Positions 1 to 13,135 of a stretch of 64,000 nucleotides of DNA are shown one piece after another (position 1 is the stretch's first letter; the number at the start of each line of letters is the position of its first letter). The notes under the pieces were generated by a model. That model saw nothing but the letters and a program-made list of their open reading frames with translations, was not told where the DNA came from and did not search any database. Both the position numbers and the translations under genes were made by a program. Source of the stretch: Lates calcarifer. Lineage: Eukaryota > Chordata > Actinopteri > Centropomidae. The DNA is taken from NCBI RefSeq assembly GCF_001640805.2, contig NC_066849.1, positions 26,347,237 through 26,411,236 on the forward strand, written 5' to 3'.

Positions 1-3000
1 TACATTCATTGTGCTGTGCTGTTACTGTAATGTAATTACTGCATTAAAAATCATAATCCCTGACACAACTAATCATATTACTAAACTTTGTTACTCCTAC
101 TGTCCAACATTTTACACATTTTAGGCTCAAACTTGGTGTGGTCTCGGTTGTGGAGCACTGGAAAACTTGCTGTGTCTGGCTGGTTGTGTGATTGCATGTC
201 TTCTTTAGCCTGTGGTCGTCTCCAGATTTCAGCAGTTGCGAAATCCCATCGCCAAAACTATGAAAATAACACCTATAGTTTGTAAAACTAAACAAAAAAA
301 AGAAAAAAACAAGAATTACCCTTTAAACATTTGCAGATCCCTGGCTACGCAGCCAAACAAACAGATTCCCTCTCACACACACACACACACACATTTCAGC
401 CTCTCTCCCTCTCTCTCTCTGTGTCTGTCTCTCTACCCACATGTTCATGTTTTCACAGCAGCTGCTGACAAATTGACACGATCCTGGGAATTTTCCCCAC
501 ATGGAAACCTACATTTTTTTGTTTTATTTTGGAGCTGTGTGCAGGGCGAGGTCAGACTAGGAAAAAGAGAGAGCATGCTGTCCCTGTCAGTCTCTTCTCT
601 CTCACTTATTCTCTCATTCTTTGTGGTAGCAGCTTTTCCCAGGCACGGCCTAACTGACGTATTGGCAACATTAACACACACACACACACAAAAAAAAAAA
701 AAAAAACTCACCAAGACACCGTGCGTATGTGTGTGTGAGAGTTTGAGTTCAGGCTAATGGCTGCAGTGACGTTACCAGAAACATCTGAGTCTCAACAGTT
801 CACCGGTTCACTCTTCACTGGAGAATATCTGTTCTAATCTCCTCTAATCTTCTAACCTGAGCTGTCTTATCTCATATTCTCTTTGGCTGAAGTCCTGCTC
901 TGTGTATGTCCTGTAGTCCAGTTTCAGCCCTCCATCCTCTGAACTCGCCTGAACTCCTCTGTGTTACAGTATTACCTGCTCATCCTCTTCCATCGCAGCT
1001 TTAACCAGTTTTAAGAGCAGCAGTTTTGCCTGCAGGCAGACCTCAGGGTCGTCTCCTGGGTCACTACTGTCCTACATATCACAGCCTACCTCACCAACCA
1101 CATCACAGTCAGCAGACCTGTTTTTTTTCTAGTCATAGTATAAATATAAACATACATTAAACTAAAAACATGGAAAACCAAACAGATTCAGTCCAGCATG
1201 GGACCCAGACATGATTCACGTAACCTAGTTCCATTACTTGTCATGAAAACCTGTAACACAGGTGGTGTGTACATTACTAAGATATTAAATATATTTACTC
1301 ATCTCCTTTAATACAATTAGTAAATTTCAGCTGCTCCAACTCTCAAACACCACATGCTGAAAATTATTTGATTCAGAGGAAACAGATGTTTCTTCAGATC
1401 ATGTTGACTTGATTTAGACTTTCTTGGTCTTTAGTTTGCTCAGAAACTTGTAAATATTCCATTGCTCAGACTTGTGTTTCTTCACATGGCCCATTGCTAC
1501 ATATAAAAATAAAACTCCATTAGGAAAAGTTCTCATGGTTTCCTGTGGTCTAATCTTAAGTGGGATCTTTTTGGTCAAAAAACATAACCATGAATTCAGC
1601 ACTAGTCGCCCACGTGAGTAGGTTACTGAGATGTAGCCATATATCAACACCGTGAGCTGTAGTTGGAGCAAGTTGAAGGCAAACAGAACAGATTTAACTT
1701 TCCCTAGAGCTGGTGGAAGATTTTTGCCCAGGAGCCATGTCCAAAAAGCTGAGATGAGCTGCACAGTGAGAACAGAGTTAACCTGATTTCATTTCAGTTT
1801 GTAGTTTTCTCCTCTGAGTTACAGCGTGTAGAGTTAGGAGTGTTAGCTGGTTGAACTAGTTTATGAAACACAGCGAGACTTTTATTTTTGGTAATTACAC
1901 TTAACAGTGGATAAAAACAAAGTGTGAGTAGATGCATTTACCATTTATCTACGTACTTACGAACGCTGTCCCTCCACACTCTCATGGATTCTCCTCTTTT
2001 CTGAAATCAGCCCCACACTGAGGACAGAGGTTAAGGCAGAGAACTGGACAAAAGCCTAAGACAAGATTTGTCTTCATCACAGACAGTATTTGTTCACACC
2101 TGTGCTGAGCAGTCTGTGCGTCTGAATATCCTGAGTTGAAATGAGTAAACACACTGATCACATTCAAACTCTGAGCTCTTCGTGCTGTAATTCTCTCAGC
2201 TCCATCTGGAAATGTTCTGGCATGCTCTCCACGTCCACTGCAAGTGGATTTGTAAAAAGTTTAAAGCTGAGAAATTCAGCTTTAAAGTTGAGAAACCAGC
2301 ATCTAACTTGTTGGAGTGTGTTCAGCTTGTGCACACATCGTCTGCTGAGAGACCAGCAGCCTCCAGCATCAACCTGCCTTCTGTTTTTTGATCCGTTTCG
2401 AGCCGACCTCTGAGCTCTGATCTGTCTGGTATCGGTGTACGAGCGAGCGAGTGCAGCAGCTGTTTGATATGCAGCAGGCAATAGCGTGCTCTGTGTGGCA
2501 GCTACAACTTAGATTACCACTAATTGCAACCAGAAGGGCCAGAATGAATTTACAACCTTCATTTGTATGCAGACCAGATCAGAATTTGTGACAGTCTGGA
2601 CCCTCGCCACGGTGCTTTGTTGTGTGATATGAAGCTGAGGGAATTCAGAATTTGGTGACTGAACAGCCTCATTACGAGGCTGAAGACGGCAATCTCTCAG
2701 ACAGTGAGGCCAGCAGGGGTCAAAGGTCAGCTCATTTACTCTTTCCTCCTTCGAGGGATGGAGCTCACCTAACTTTTAATTATAACATGGAAAAAAAGAG
2801 TCGAGGAATTTCTAACTGAATTGATGCACTTCATTTTTCTCCTCACTAGAGGCACAGCTCAAAGGAAGGAGATATCAGACAGTAGACGAGTGCGTCGGTG
2901 AGTTTTATGATGACAAATACCTGCGCTGCTACACTTACTACTCACACAGATGTGTGTGTTTCATTCTGAGAAGTTTGAAGGTAAACTCTCTGAGTGAGAG

Positions 3001-3154
3001 ATGCTCTCACCTTCAACAGTGTCTGTAGCCTTTAAACCTCTTGAATTTCACCACTAGGAACATTTGCCGCATTTCAATTTGGCTGAGTCTGTTTACCCAT
3101 AAATTTCCACTGTTTACAGGTCTCTTCCCGACAGCTCTGAAGCTTTAGTGTTGT
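1..3154. other. Non-coding intergenic DNA
   Basis: No reading frame here resembles a known protein, and no exon with matching splice signals was found. The stretch holds a (CA)n microsatellite at 373-393 followed by a pyrimidine-rich run, and a (CA)n(A)n compound repeat at 673-706. The longest reading frames run through these repeats or through ordinary AT-rich sequence and look like chance. Confidence 0.6.
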
Positions 3155-3199
3155 CACTTTGGATAAAAGCGTCTGCCAAATGAGTAAATGTAAATGTTT
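3155..3199 (+). repeat. Fish LINE/SINE-type 3' tail
   Basis: The sequence reads cactttggataaaagcgtct and continues gccaaatgagtaaatgtaaatg. This is the conserved 3' tail shared by many teleost LINEs and the SINEs that use them, ending in an ATGTAA-like short repeat. Only the tail is recognisable. The several hundred bases before it show no tRNA-like head or ORF2 that I can recognise, so it is an old 5'-truncated copy. The family assignment (L2/CR1-type) is from memory. Confidence 0.65.
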
Positions 3200-4260
3200 C
3201 CATGTTAGCACAGATTCATTCAGAGCCCCACTCATCCACTACAACCAATTACCCTGCAGTTTATCACACGTTTTGATTCGACCAGTGTGAAATGATTCGG
3301 ACCATCTGAGTGAGCGACATCATTGTCGTTGTTCATTATCGCTCCTGGTGTGTGTGAATGTGGTCTTTGTGAGCGCAGGCGGCTCTGCTGTTTGGGTCGG
3401 CAGCATCGCTAGGACTGGTTTTCTAACAGACGTCCAAACTCTCTTCAGTCAGGCCAACGGGTAGAAAAGATCCTTTGAGAGACGTATTGTTGATGTCAGA
3501 CTCATTCAGGCTGCCCTCTGGCTGACACCCACACACCAGCATGTCCTCTTTCATTCTGCAGCCATGAATATGCAAGATTTGTATTATTTATTAGGTGGAA
3601 TTGTTCGCGGACCTGATTCTTTTCCTTCCCCGTTTCATTCCATTTTCTGTTCCTTTCACTTTTTTTCCTCTCTTTAAAAGAGGAAGTCTGTCAGTACTCT
3701 CTCTAACACACACACACACACACACACTCTCTCACAGTGGGACACCCTGCCTGAGCTGCCAGGTTGGAGGCTCATTTCAGTGTGTGATTATTCCCAAACC
3801 TGAACCTCTTCTCCTCTTAATTCCATTTTACCTGAATCATCCAGGGAGTTCTTAGAATAAACCTCCTCCCCATCAGGACACACACTCAGAGAAACACACA
3901 CATCAGCAAATCATCTCACCCTCACTCATGTAGACGGGTATTCTCCGTCACTGTCGCCTCCTCTCTCTCACTGTTATTCCTTTTTCTAACATCCACACAA
4001 ACATTTTGACAGGACCCGTCTGAGCCTGTCGTGTCACTGCGTCGCCAAAATGTTTCAACTCAGCACATAGAGAAGCTTCTCTGCCTCGTGGCCGCTCTCC
4101 CAGCTGGTTCACTTTCACCAACTCTAAATTCCACATTCATTTTCACACAAGGACGGCTGTGTTGGCCTGAATATAAGACGACTCTCCTGCTTTCCCCAGG
4201 TTTGATTCCACCTGGTTTTATATACTGTCAGTTCTCATTAGAGACAGTATTCACAAAGCA
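3200..4260. other. Non-coding intergenic DNA with a (CA)n microsatellite
   Basis: A (CA)n tract occupies about 3705-3728. Nothing else recognisable is present. The reading frames of 62-86 codons in this interval are compositionally simple or lack any familiar domain. Confidence 0.55.
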
Positions 4261-4416
4261 AAAACTTAGCTCTTAAAATCAAGAAAGAAAAGCAAATAAA
4301 TGGGTAAAATAATACGTTAAATGAGCAAAATGATCTGCCAACAGGATGGGACGAATTCCACTTGCAAAGATTTTCAAAACAAAACGGATCATTTTGCTTG
4401 TTTTAAGTAATATTTA
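4261..4416. repeat. Dispersed AT-rich repeat with internal inverted arms
   Basis: The block contains the phrase atgatctgccaacaggatgg, which I associate with a common teleost interspersed repeat. It is bracketed by inverted arms: 4319-4335 (aaatgagcaaaatgatc) and 4387-4403 (gatcattttgcttgttt) match at 15 of 17 positions as reverse complements. This fits a small non-autonomous DNA element or a fragment of one. Outer ends and a target-site duplication could not be fixed. Confidence 0.5.
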
Positions 4417-6527
4417 TATATTTTTATTGATATATTTTTGACAGATGAGTGAACTGTTCTATGTCAGATGAAAACAATCATCTATTGCCTTGATTGAAGA
4501 TGTTTTATTTTGTTTTGTGCAGTGCAAATAAACATCCCTGTCCTGAATAATGATGGCAGAATAAACACGGAGGTGTGGATGAACCTGCACTCTAACGTGG
4601 GCCTGTGACCATCTTTTGGTTCATATCAGAGAACAGAGAGGCCATTACAGTTTCCCAGAGCTCAACTGGATGTGTTCACATCGCTTGTTTTCTCTGTCTC
4701 AAAGCTGAGGATATTCACTGTCATGTCGTAGCAGATGAAGAAAACCAGCAAATACTCACATTTAAGAAAATGAAACGAGAATTTTTTTGCATTTCTTTGT
4801 AAAATCTTAGTGAAATGATTCATGAACCGTACAAACAGGTGCTGATTATTTGGCAGCAGTCATGTCGTGTGGTATTTAAAGGCTTGATGTCCTCTGCATT
4901 GTTTTTTTAACTTAAATTCAAAATAATATTTTAACTCCAGTCTTGTTTTCCAGGTTTTTACCAAAACCAAACACCTGAACGCTCCACATCAACACACACT
5001 GAACACAAACACTGTCACACATACAGTGTTGTCTTCACAGTGCCACAGGCCCTCCTCAGTCACAGGCGAGAGTTTATTTAAATACCGTGTGAAATCCTTT
5101 TCCTCACTCATCAGCATTTTCACTCTCTTCACATTTTCTGACCCAAATACATAAACCAGTTATGAGGCGTTAATCTCTCCACAGTGTCGGCAGCTCACTC
5201 CGTCATTAGCTCATAAAATAACTCTGCATAATAATCAGCTGCTCGCAGAGTCTGAAGCAGACACCTGAATTGACACAAAGGTCCATTAGTGACTGAAATC
5301 TTTGCAAATATTTTTTAAAAGGTAAAACTGAAGACAGTAAAGTCTTTATATGCAAACACCAAAGGACATCGTGGTGACTAATTTGACCATTTTCTGATCT
5401 GTAACCTCAGCGGTTAACGTCTGGCCAAGTCTGGTTAAGGTTTGAGAGAAACTGTGACTGTTGGTAGGAGACGGGACATGAGTCACAATCGGCCACAATG
5501 ACACACTTCTACCTTTGCTGCTGACAGTCGTTATTAGTGCGACCACAAGAGGTCACTTGTCAGGAAAATGTAAACAAAGTGTTTTAACAGACAGTGAGAG
5601 ACAGTGAAGGTTGTTTTTTTTTTTTTTCAATCATGTTCATTTTACGTGTTTAAGTTCATGTGATTGTAGGATATTTCAAAACCGCGTTCAAAAATATTAA
5701 TGACATTTTTGTTGGGTTAGGCCGAGGACCAAGGAACACGGGATTAGTTTGTCGTGTGAATCAGAGATTTTTTTTCTCAATAACAAAAGTAACTCAGCGA
5801 TTGTTATGTGTGTTCATGGTAACAGTGAAAGCAGGAACTGCTAGCGGATAATGCAGCATGGCTTTTCAGCCTACAGCTCACTCACTCTTTCTTTTTCTTT
5901 ATACATCACCCAAAGCACTGTGGACCCCTGATGGCAGAATTAAGGCTCAGAGTGTCTCAGAAGTGTCTTTTTTCAACACACCACATTCAGAAAAACCATC
6001 CGACAGCATGTATGGTGCCACTGACGTATCCTCAGAACAATATATAACACACGTAGTGAAGACGTGTAGTGACAGAAACAGTGAGTATGAGAGGTCGGTT
6101 TTATTTCTTTCAGTAAAAATGCTCTTCACCTTCCTTTTACGACGAACTCAGGATGAATATTGTAGGTCGAGATGAAGGCGATGATATTTCATTGAGTGTA
6201 TAAATGTGTAAAAAACATGTCCAGGAGCGACTGACTGCAACGCTGACCCCGAGTGATGACTGCTTTCAGACACACACACACACACACACACCACAGGCAA
6301 CGCACTCTGCAGAGTGATGAACTGAAGCACGCAAACAGTCAGAGATGTGCCACCTTGTATCTCTGAAGAGTGTTTGGTCTGTCACACAGTCCCTCTGAGC
6401 ACACACACACACACACACACACATAAACTCACTGTGGGCTCTCATAGTGCTGCCCTGTTGCGTGACAGAGGCTGACATGTTTCAGCTCTCTCGCTAGAGT
6501 AGTTCACTCACTCCAGGAAAAGCATGT

Positions 6528-6563
<36 letters not shown>

Positions 6564-8064
6564 ATATAAAACAGTGAATAAAAGACCAGTTTGGTGTTGG
6601 TTATGCATCATGGATCCAATGCTCCCTGGAGAGAAGTTCTTTGCTCTGTCACACTTTGCTCTTCCATCTCGTTCACCATCTCTCTTCTCTTTTCTTACAC
6701 TCCCCCCTTTTCCATGACCCCATGTCTTCTTTCTCTTTCTCTCCTCTTCTAGTCTCTTCTCCTCCCTTCTTTCCTTTACTCCCCTCCTCTTCTCTCCTCT
6801 CCTCACCTCTCTCTTCTTGTCTCTTGTTTCCTTTCCTGTCTTCATCCCATCTCCTTCCCTCTTATATTCCCCCTCTACTTTCTCCCACGTTCTGTCCTCC
6901 TACTTTCTCTCCTTCCTCTTTTCCTCTCTCTCCTCTCCCCTCTCCATCTTTCATGATAGATGGCCCTCAGGGGCATCAGTGGTCTTGACAGCTCTGAGAT
7001 CCCTCGTTGGCCCACAGGAGACTCGCAGTGTGTGCTGCAGGGAAAAGAGGTCTTTAGAGCACTTCAGCACATGTGTTTTTTTCTCCAACACAGAGAGAGA
7101 GGGGTTGATATAACATTTGTGTGTGTTGGTGTGTGAACAGCAGCACATCACACACACACACACACACACACAGACACAGGAGGTGGTGGTGATTGCGTGC
7201 CCTCTCTATCTCCTTCTCACGCTACCTCTCCCTCTCATCCTCCTCTCGCTGTGTCAGGTGGAGGAAGCGGCGGGTGGAGGGATAGCTCTTGACATTGCTC
7301 TTTGCGTGACACAGGATGTAGATTGATCGGTTCTGCCTGCGTGCACAGCACTGTAAACAGCTAGTAAACAACAAGACATGAGGACAGTTCAATGAATCTG
7401 AGCTGAACTTTCTCCTGGAAGCTCCGTCTTTCTTCTTCTGCTGCGCCTTTTTCTCTTGAAACTGCAGCAGTGGAGATTTTGTTGCGTAAACATCTCAGTC
7501 AGAAGGTCCTCCATCACTGAGAGCCAGAGGTTACCTTACCTTACAAACAGATTCTTAGGTGAATCTCTTTATTATGGCTCCATATTCTGCTGATTCTAAT
7601 GAAGCTGTACCTTCTTCATGCTCTGTATCATTGTCTGCACATGCACCCTGTAGCTGTGATTCTTCTCAGCAAAAGCAAAAGAAATGTTGGTATTGGGTTC
7701 CTGCAGAAAGAGGACGCTGAGTTTCTTTGCTTCACCCCACAGCTTGAACTCACCACAATCACTTCAACTCAGAGTTGAGGTTGAGAAATCATGCAAAATA
7801 AATGCTGCTGCCTCAGTCTCAGTCTGTAAATCAACATGGATTTCAGTGGCCCAAAGCAAAATTTCAAAAGCCTTTGAAAGTTTTTGCGTTACACATGAAA
7901 ATACTTACTATCCTTTGTTTGCCAGAAACAAAGATTTGACTGCCTGCTTGAGTTTGTGCAGAAACCTTGTATGCAAATATAGACCTATCCATACCACACT
8001 AAGTCTGAATTAACATGCATAGGACGTGGCTGGCACAGCTCCTCATGGAAATCCAGAGGTATGC
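4417..8064. other. Non-coding intergenic DNA, microsatellites and pyrimidine tract
   Basis: Microsatellites lie at 6270-6291 (CA), 6400-6424 (CA), 6529-6561 (TG) and about 7148-7172 (CA). A nearly pure pyrimidine strand of about 300 bases runs from 6660 to 6955, and the serine/leucine/proline-rich reading frames over it are products of composition. No gene, tRNA or other element was recognised. Confidence 0.55.
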
Positions 8065-8247
8065 TCAGAACAAACAACATATATAATCTCTCCTTCCTGT
8101 TCTGGGTCTGGACCAGGAAGTATTCCAGAATACCTCCAACAGGGGAGTCCAGGAGGCACTTAGATGCCCCAAGCACTTTAACTGGCTCATTCCTACATGG
8201 AGGAGCAGCCTGTCTATCCTCAGCCTGTCTTCAGGGGTGAACCTGTG
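8065..8247 (-). pseudogene. Decayed non-LTR retrotransposon reverse transcriptase C-terminus
   Basis: On the minus strand the translation contains RIDRLLLHVGMSQLKCLGHL followed by SRPRTGRRDYI. This is the region after the polymerase core of a fish non-LTR reverse transcriptase, typically of the form xxLLLHVERSQLRWFGHL and then GRPRTRWRDY. The copy is short, truncated on both sides and diverged, so it is a dead fragment. The clade is not assigned. The frame happens to stay open, but there is no start, no catalytic YxDD motif and no neighbouring ORF, so it is not a gene. Confidence 0.72.
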
Positions 8248-9598
8248 AAGGAAGTTTGTGTTGGTTGGTTGTATCACAGTGTCATTCTTCTGCTCAAACA
8301 CAGACCTCCACATTCTTGTGCTTGTTATCTCAGGAGATCTTCTTTCTCACATATTTAATTGTAGCATCTTTACAGGCTTTAGTCTGGCATTGGAAGAGTT
8401 TAAAGAAACTATAATTCTTTAATGAAAAGGGTTTTATATGTTGGAAGGGCATCGGCAGGTTGTGTTTTCACTGGTGCGAGAGGAAGCTTTCTGAAAATAA
8501 AATGGTCTGGCTTTTGGCACGAGAACAACGTATGGAAGAATTAGACAAAAAATGTCCAAATATGATAATGAAGCTGTGTCTGTAATATTTTCCTGTATCA
8601 GTTCATCTTGTTGTGCATTAGTTCTTATCATGTTTACATCAGATATTTCTCGATTCAGGAAGTTAAGGTTATGTTCCCGTCATGTTCAGAATGAACTCCA
8701 GTTCATTCAGTTCTTCACCATGTTTTACAACCTCATGGTTCACAAACTGTTTAAAATGCATCAGAGAATAAAGCTGGTTTTTCTTCATCTCTGGGGGAAA
8801 AATGCCAGAGATTAAGAAAAGCTTTGCATCACTGGCCTAATTTCTACAGTTTTAAAGCAGCCATGTGTCAGTGTGTTAGTCTCAAACACTGACTGCTTGG
8901 GTTTGATTTGATTAATTGACAGCTTCTGTCTCTGACTCATTTTCACAGCCTTTATCAGGATGCAGACAGACCCTCGATGTCTGATCACATTAACGTAAAA
9001 ACTGATCATGAGAGGAGACAATCAATAAAAAAAAATAATGGAGGAACTAAGGTAGAAGATAAAAATCCTGTTAAAAAAACAGTAGCTGCATGGCACACCC
9101 TATGGAATCCTATACTGTACACCCTGTTAGAAATGTATGCAGCCCCATCCATGTGTTTGCTAAATGCTCACGAGGCGTTCACTGCACACAGCTGCCTCTC
9201 TGGGGAATACAGACCGAGAGTGGGAATTTTCCACTTTGGAAATTTAAACTGTTGTACGTTTACCACACCCTCTCTCTCTCACTCACTCGTGTACCCACAC
9301 AGATGCTTCCTACAGGTTTAATGCATTTACACACACACACGCACACAATTACTTGAATTAATAAACCTGCCTCTCTCTTTGTGGACTTATGTTCTCTCTG
9401 AATCTCTCCGCTCTAATGCACTTTAACCTAAGCTTGGTTTCGTAACGTCGCCTAAGCTCCCGCAGCGCTACACGTACCCCTGCTTTTACGTGCACTCTCA
9501 TGCACTTTACATTACTAAAAGCATCGGCTAAATAGGATTCAGCATGTCTGCCGTGTTTTCTGCTCCTATAAGCTCGGCTGGCTTTTAGCTGTGTCAGC

Positions 9599-9630
<32 letters not shown>

Positions 9631-11865
9631 GCTGCTTCATTGTGTGTAGATACATTATTATATACAGTATGTTGTGAGTGCATCATGTGTGAGTGTAAAC
9701 GGAGAGAGAGTGAGAGGCAGAGATCAGCGCGGGTCAGTAGGTATGGCTTAGCATTGCTGTATGGTTTTAGTTGCAGCAGAGGGCTGCAGGGATGCCACGC
9801 TAAGCTGATTAAATGTTCACACTTGGGGTCAAGTCAAGCAGCCACTCAGTGTCCCCAGCTGAACTGCAGCCAGCACTTAAAGCTCTCTGTGCTCTGAGTG
9901 GAGACCACGACAGCAGCCAGTGAGTCAGGACAAGGCTCTAATTCATTATCTTCCTCCTATAGCCTCTGCTCATGCAGTTTCTAGCTCTTTGTGTGTGCAG
10001 GCCACAAATCAAGAAGCAATATAAAGTGATGTTTTTAGGTGTTGTGACCAAAATCATCATCTACATCATGTATGTCAAGATGCACATTATGCATAAGTTC
10101 CTCTGTCTGTACGGTGCGTTCATCATATGATCTGTATCATGTTGAGTTGTTGACCATTAGCAGCACTCTGGAGCAATGTGTTTATGAACTGGTCCCTGTT
10201 TTATTTGTGTCTGCAGAGGGTGTGAGCGCAGTCGTAAAAAATCCAAAAATATTTTAGTCAACAACAGAAGTTGACCAAAGTGCTGTACGGCATTAAATGA
10301 AGTAGATAAAGAAGTAAAACACAAGAAGAAGACAATCATAAAATGCAGTTTACACTGAGTGAAAGGAAGAAATAAAACCAGCTTTAAATGCAGGTTTGCC
10401 ATATTCTTTGCAGCGTGCTGTAGTAATCTGTCTGTAGCCTGTTGATCTGTCAGAGGGTTTGGAGTGGATCCAGACAGCCTCCGACCGCTTAAAGGCTGAT
10501 CCAGTCACCTGTGCAGTAACCCAGCAACACCCCCTAACCGGAGTAAACACTTTTAGTGAGCTTTGCCAAACCACAGTGAACCAGGAAACATTTTTAGCTT
10601 TGTTTTGCCAGGGCAGAAACCTGACAGCCGAACTGTCACCGGATCACCTGAAGCTCTGAGATCCTCAGTCAGGCCTCACTGCAGGACTGGTTTTACATTA
10701 ACGTGATGAAGGAAAGATGCAGAACAATGCAGCGACTGTTTCAGTGCATGAAGCCTGAATATGTGAGTGACAGGTGTTTGGAATCAGGGCAGGCGAACGG
10801 AGGAGGCTCAGCTTTTACAGGATTAAAGTTTATTGATGGTTTTTCATCACAACTCATCGATCCCTTTTCCCATCTCCTCATCCCGTCATAACCAGCAGGC
10901 TGTGACTGGGAAGGTCTGAGTGTGTGTGTGTGTGTGTGTGTGTGTCTGCCTTTGTACAGCACGTGTGTGTGCAGGTTACACACGGTTTTAGCACAGTGCT
11001 GCTAATGCACTGCGATATCTCCTACCTTACAACCTCAAGTACATGAAATAATGTCATGCCCTAGTCAATGTACACACAGTCACAAACGTAGACTCCTGTG
11101 GATAACTACATGTTTAATGTTCTCTGCTCTTTTCAGAAAACCCTGCACATGTAGCCATTTGTTCTGATGTGAACAAGACGTCATGAAACTGATGAGAGGA
11201 GGCTTCTCACTTTAATTTATCATTCTGGGCAGATCCACAGTGTGTAATTTCAGCTCTTCAATTTAAAGATGTTGTGAAGTAACATGGGATCATCTCCGTG
11301 TTTAGGTTTATGTGTTTTATGTAATTAAAGCAGACTTGAAATTTACTCTGATGGGATGAGTGTATAAGAGATGATATGATGAGGGGTAAGCTAAAAGTCA
11401 GTGATTAACTTGCTGTCCGAGTAAAAACTCAAACATCGGTGAATGATGACAAAGTCTCCTACCCATCCTTCCTTCCTTCCTTCCTCCTTCTTCACCTCTC
11501 TTCAAACTTTCTTTTTGACCTTGTCCCTTTGTTTCCATCCGAACCAGCAGCTGAGGTCTCTGTGATCAGGGTGCCAGATCACGATCTCAGACAGTTTAGT
11601 TTGGACTCATTGAGTCTTTTTTTACAGATAATTTGCTCTGTATGTGTGCGTGCAGGACGAGACAGACGGGGTAATGACTCTCTCTAATAGGGCTTAGTTC
11701 AGCTGTCCGCATAATGCCGTCTGGCCTTTGTCTAATCTGAGCTCCGCTGTCTGACTCGACACACTCGGCCCCCTGGTCGACAAGGGGTTAACCTACAGAG
11801 AGAAAGGGGGAGGAAACGAGATGGGGGAAGGAGTGAGCAGAGAGGAAAGGAGATGTCGTGAAAAT
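8248..11865. other. Non-coding intergenic DNA
   Basis: Microsatellites occur at about 9332-9350 (CA), 9604-9629 (TG), 10919-10945 (TG) and 11466-11486 (TTCC). At 9510-9535 the sequence ctaaaagcatcggctaaat faintly resembles the LINE/SINE tail seen at 3155, but it is too diverged to call. The stretch 11690-11800 is unique and of mixed composition. No coding exon was recognised. Confidence 0.5.
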
Positions 11866-12760
11866 AGAGAGGCAAGCAAAGGCTCATGTCCGTCATCCAG
11901 ACAGACAGATAGCATCATGGTGGAGATGAGTGACCTGGATGAAGAAGCTGCGGTTAATGACCGTTCATCGTTGACCCTGAGCAGAGGTAACGATGCTCCG
12001 ATACAGGCAGAGCAAATTAGCTGTAGAGGGAAGGAAGGAACGAAGGAAGAGATGGGGGTATAAATGAAGAGAGAGAAGGGAAACTAATAACAGCATCAAA
12101 AATACACAGCGCATGCAGAAGAGTGTGACAACGATGTTGAACTTTGACCCTGAAGAGGTAATGATGCTGCTAGTTGGACCTCAGCTACACATCAGGAGAG
12201 GAAACAAAAGACAGTGAAGGAAAGGAAACAAGAGAATAAGTGAAAGAGGAGAGGAAAGGAAAACAGGAGAAGGAATGAGGAGAATAGGCCCAAAGGGAAA
12301 AATGGGAAAAGAAAGACAAGGGTAGAAGAAAAGATGCAAACGATGAGAAAGGAAATCAGAATAAGAGAAAGGCAGATAAAGAAACAAAATAGGAGAGGAC
12401 AAGGGAAGATAGGAAAGAAAAGAGAAGAGTGGAAAAGACAGGAGAGAAACAGGGGAAGTGAACAAAGAAAGGAAATGAAAGTTAAGGAAGAAAGGTGAAA
12501 GTAATAAATGAGCATATCTCCCAGTTTTAAAAGTTTTCCTGGTTGATGGTGTTGAACTTTAACCTCAGCTGCAGGACTCAACGAAAACCAGCTCAGACAC
12601 AAAAAGAAAGAGTCGAGGCGATGAAATGAGAGAAAAGAGACAGAAATGAGTGAGTATGTTCGCCGGGATGATGAGGTTGAACTGTAACCTCTGTGAAGGT
12701 AACGACACCACAAGGCCTCGGCTAACGGATTAGCCACAGTGCTAACAAGCAGAGTGTGAG
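11866..12760. repeat. Degenerate direct repeats separated by purine-rich tracts
   Basis: A unit of the form 'gatgttgaacttTgaccctgaagaggtaacgatgct' recurs in diverged form at about 11966-12000, 12129-12168, 12543-12580 and 12667-12705. Similar flanking words (ctcagctaacac, attagcc) follow some copies. Between copies lie long GA-rich stretches, the largest about 12195-12500, which is almost free of pyrimidines on the + strand. The reading frames here follow the biased composition, and I see no protein family. The structure suggests an ancient expanded repeat of unknown origin. Confidence 0.5.
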
Positions 12761-13097
12761 CCACAGGGGAGCCATCTGGTCTGAAAACATGAATCTTATG
12801 TGCGTGGAGAGAGAAAGACCTGGACCTGGGCTGGGGGGGTGTTAGATTGATGGACCCTTATCTCCATCATAGTGGCTCACAGTCCCCAACTAGACTGTCA
12901 AGGCCTCATCCTAATGATAATGCTCATGTTAGTATGTGTGTGTGTGTGTGTTTGGCAGATGAGGTGTACGTTGTGTTTCCTGAAAAATTATCAGCAGCAC
13001 AGGAGTGTAATCCTCAACCCAGAAATCAATGTCCCATTTACATCAGACCTGCATTCAGCGCCGGTGTTGTCCTTGTGAGTCACCGACCATTCAGTTT

Positions 13098-13135
<38 letters not shown>

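Noticed and set aside
1414..1764. 116-codon minus-strand open frame with hydrophobic stretches
   Set aside because: No family resemblance, and ordinary AT-rich composition can give such a frame by chance in 64 kb.
6641..6988. 115-codon + strand Ser/Pro/Leu-rich frame
   Set aside because: It is produced by the pyrimidine tract at 6660-6955.
9400..9535. Second LINE/SINE tail
   Set aside because: Only about 15 scattered bases match the tail consensus, which is too weak to call.
12192..12764. 190-codon minus-strand frame rich in Ser, Leu, Phe and Pro
   Set aside because: It runs along a purine tract, so its complement encodes only pyrimidine-rich codons. This is low-complexity, not protein.
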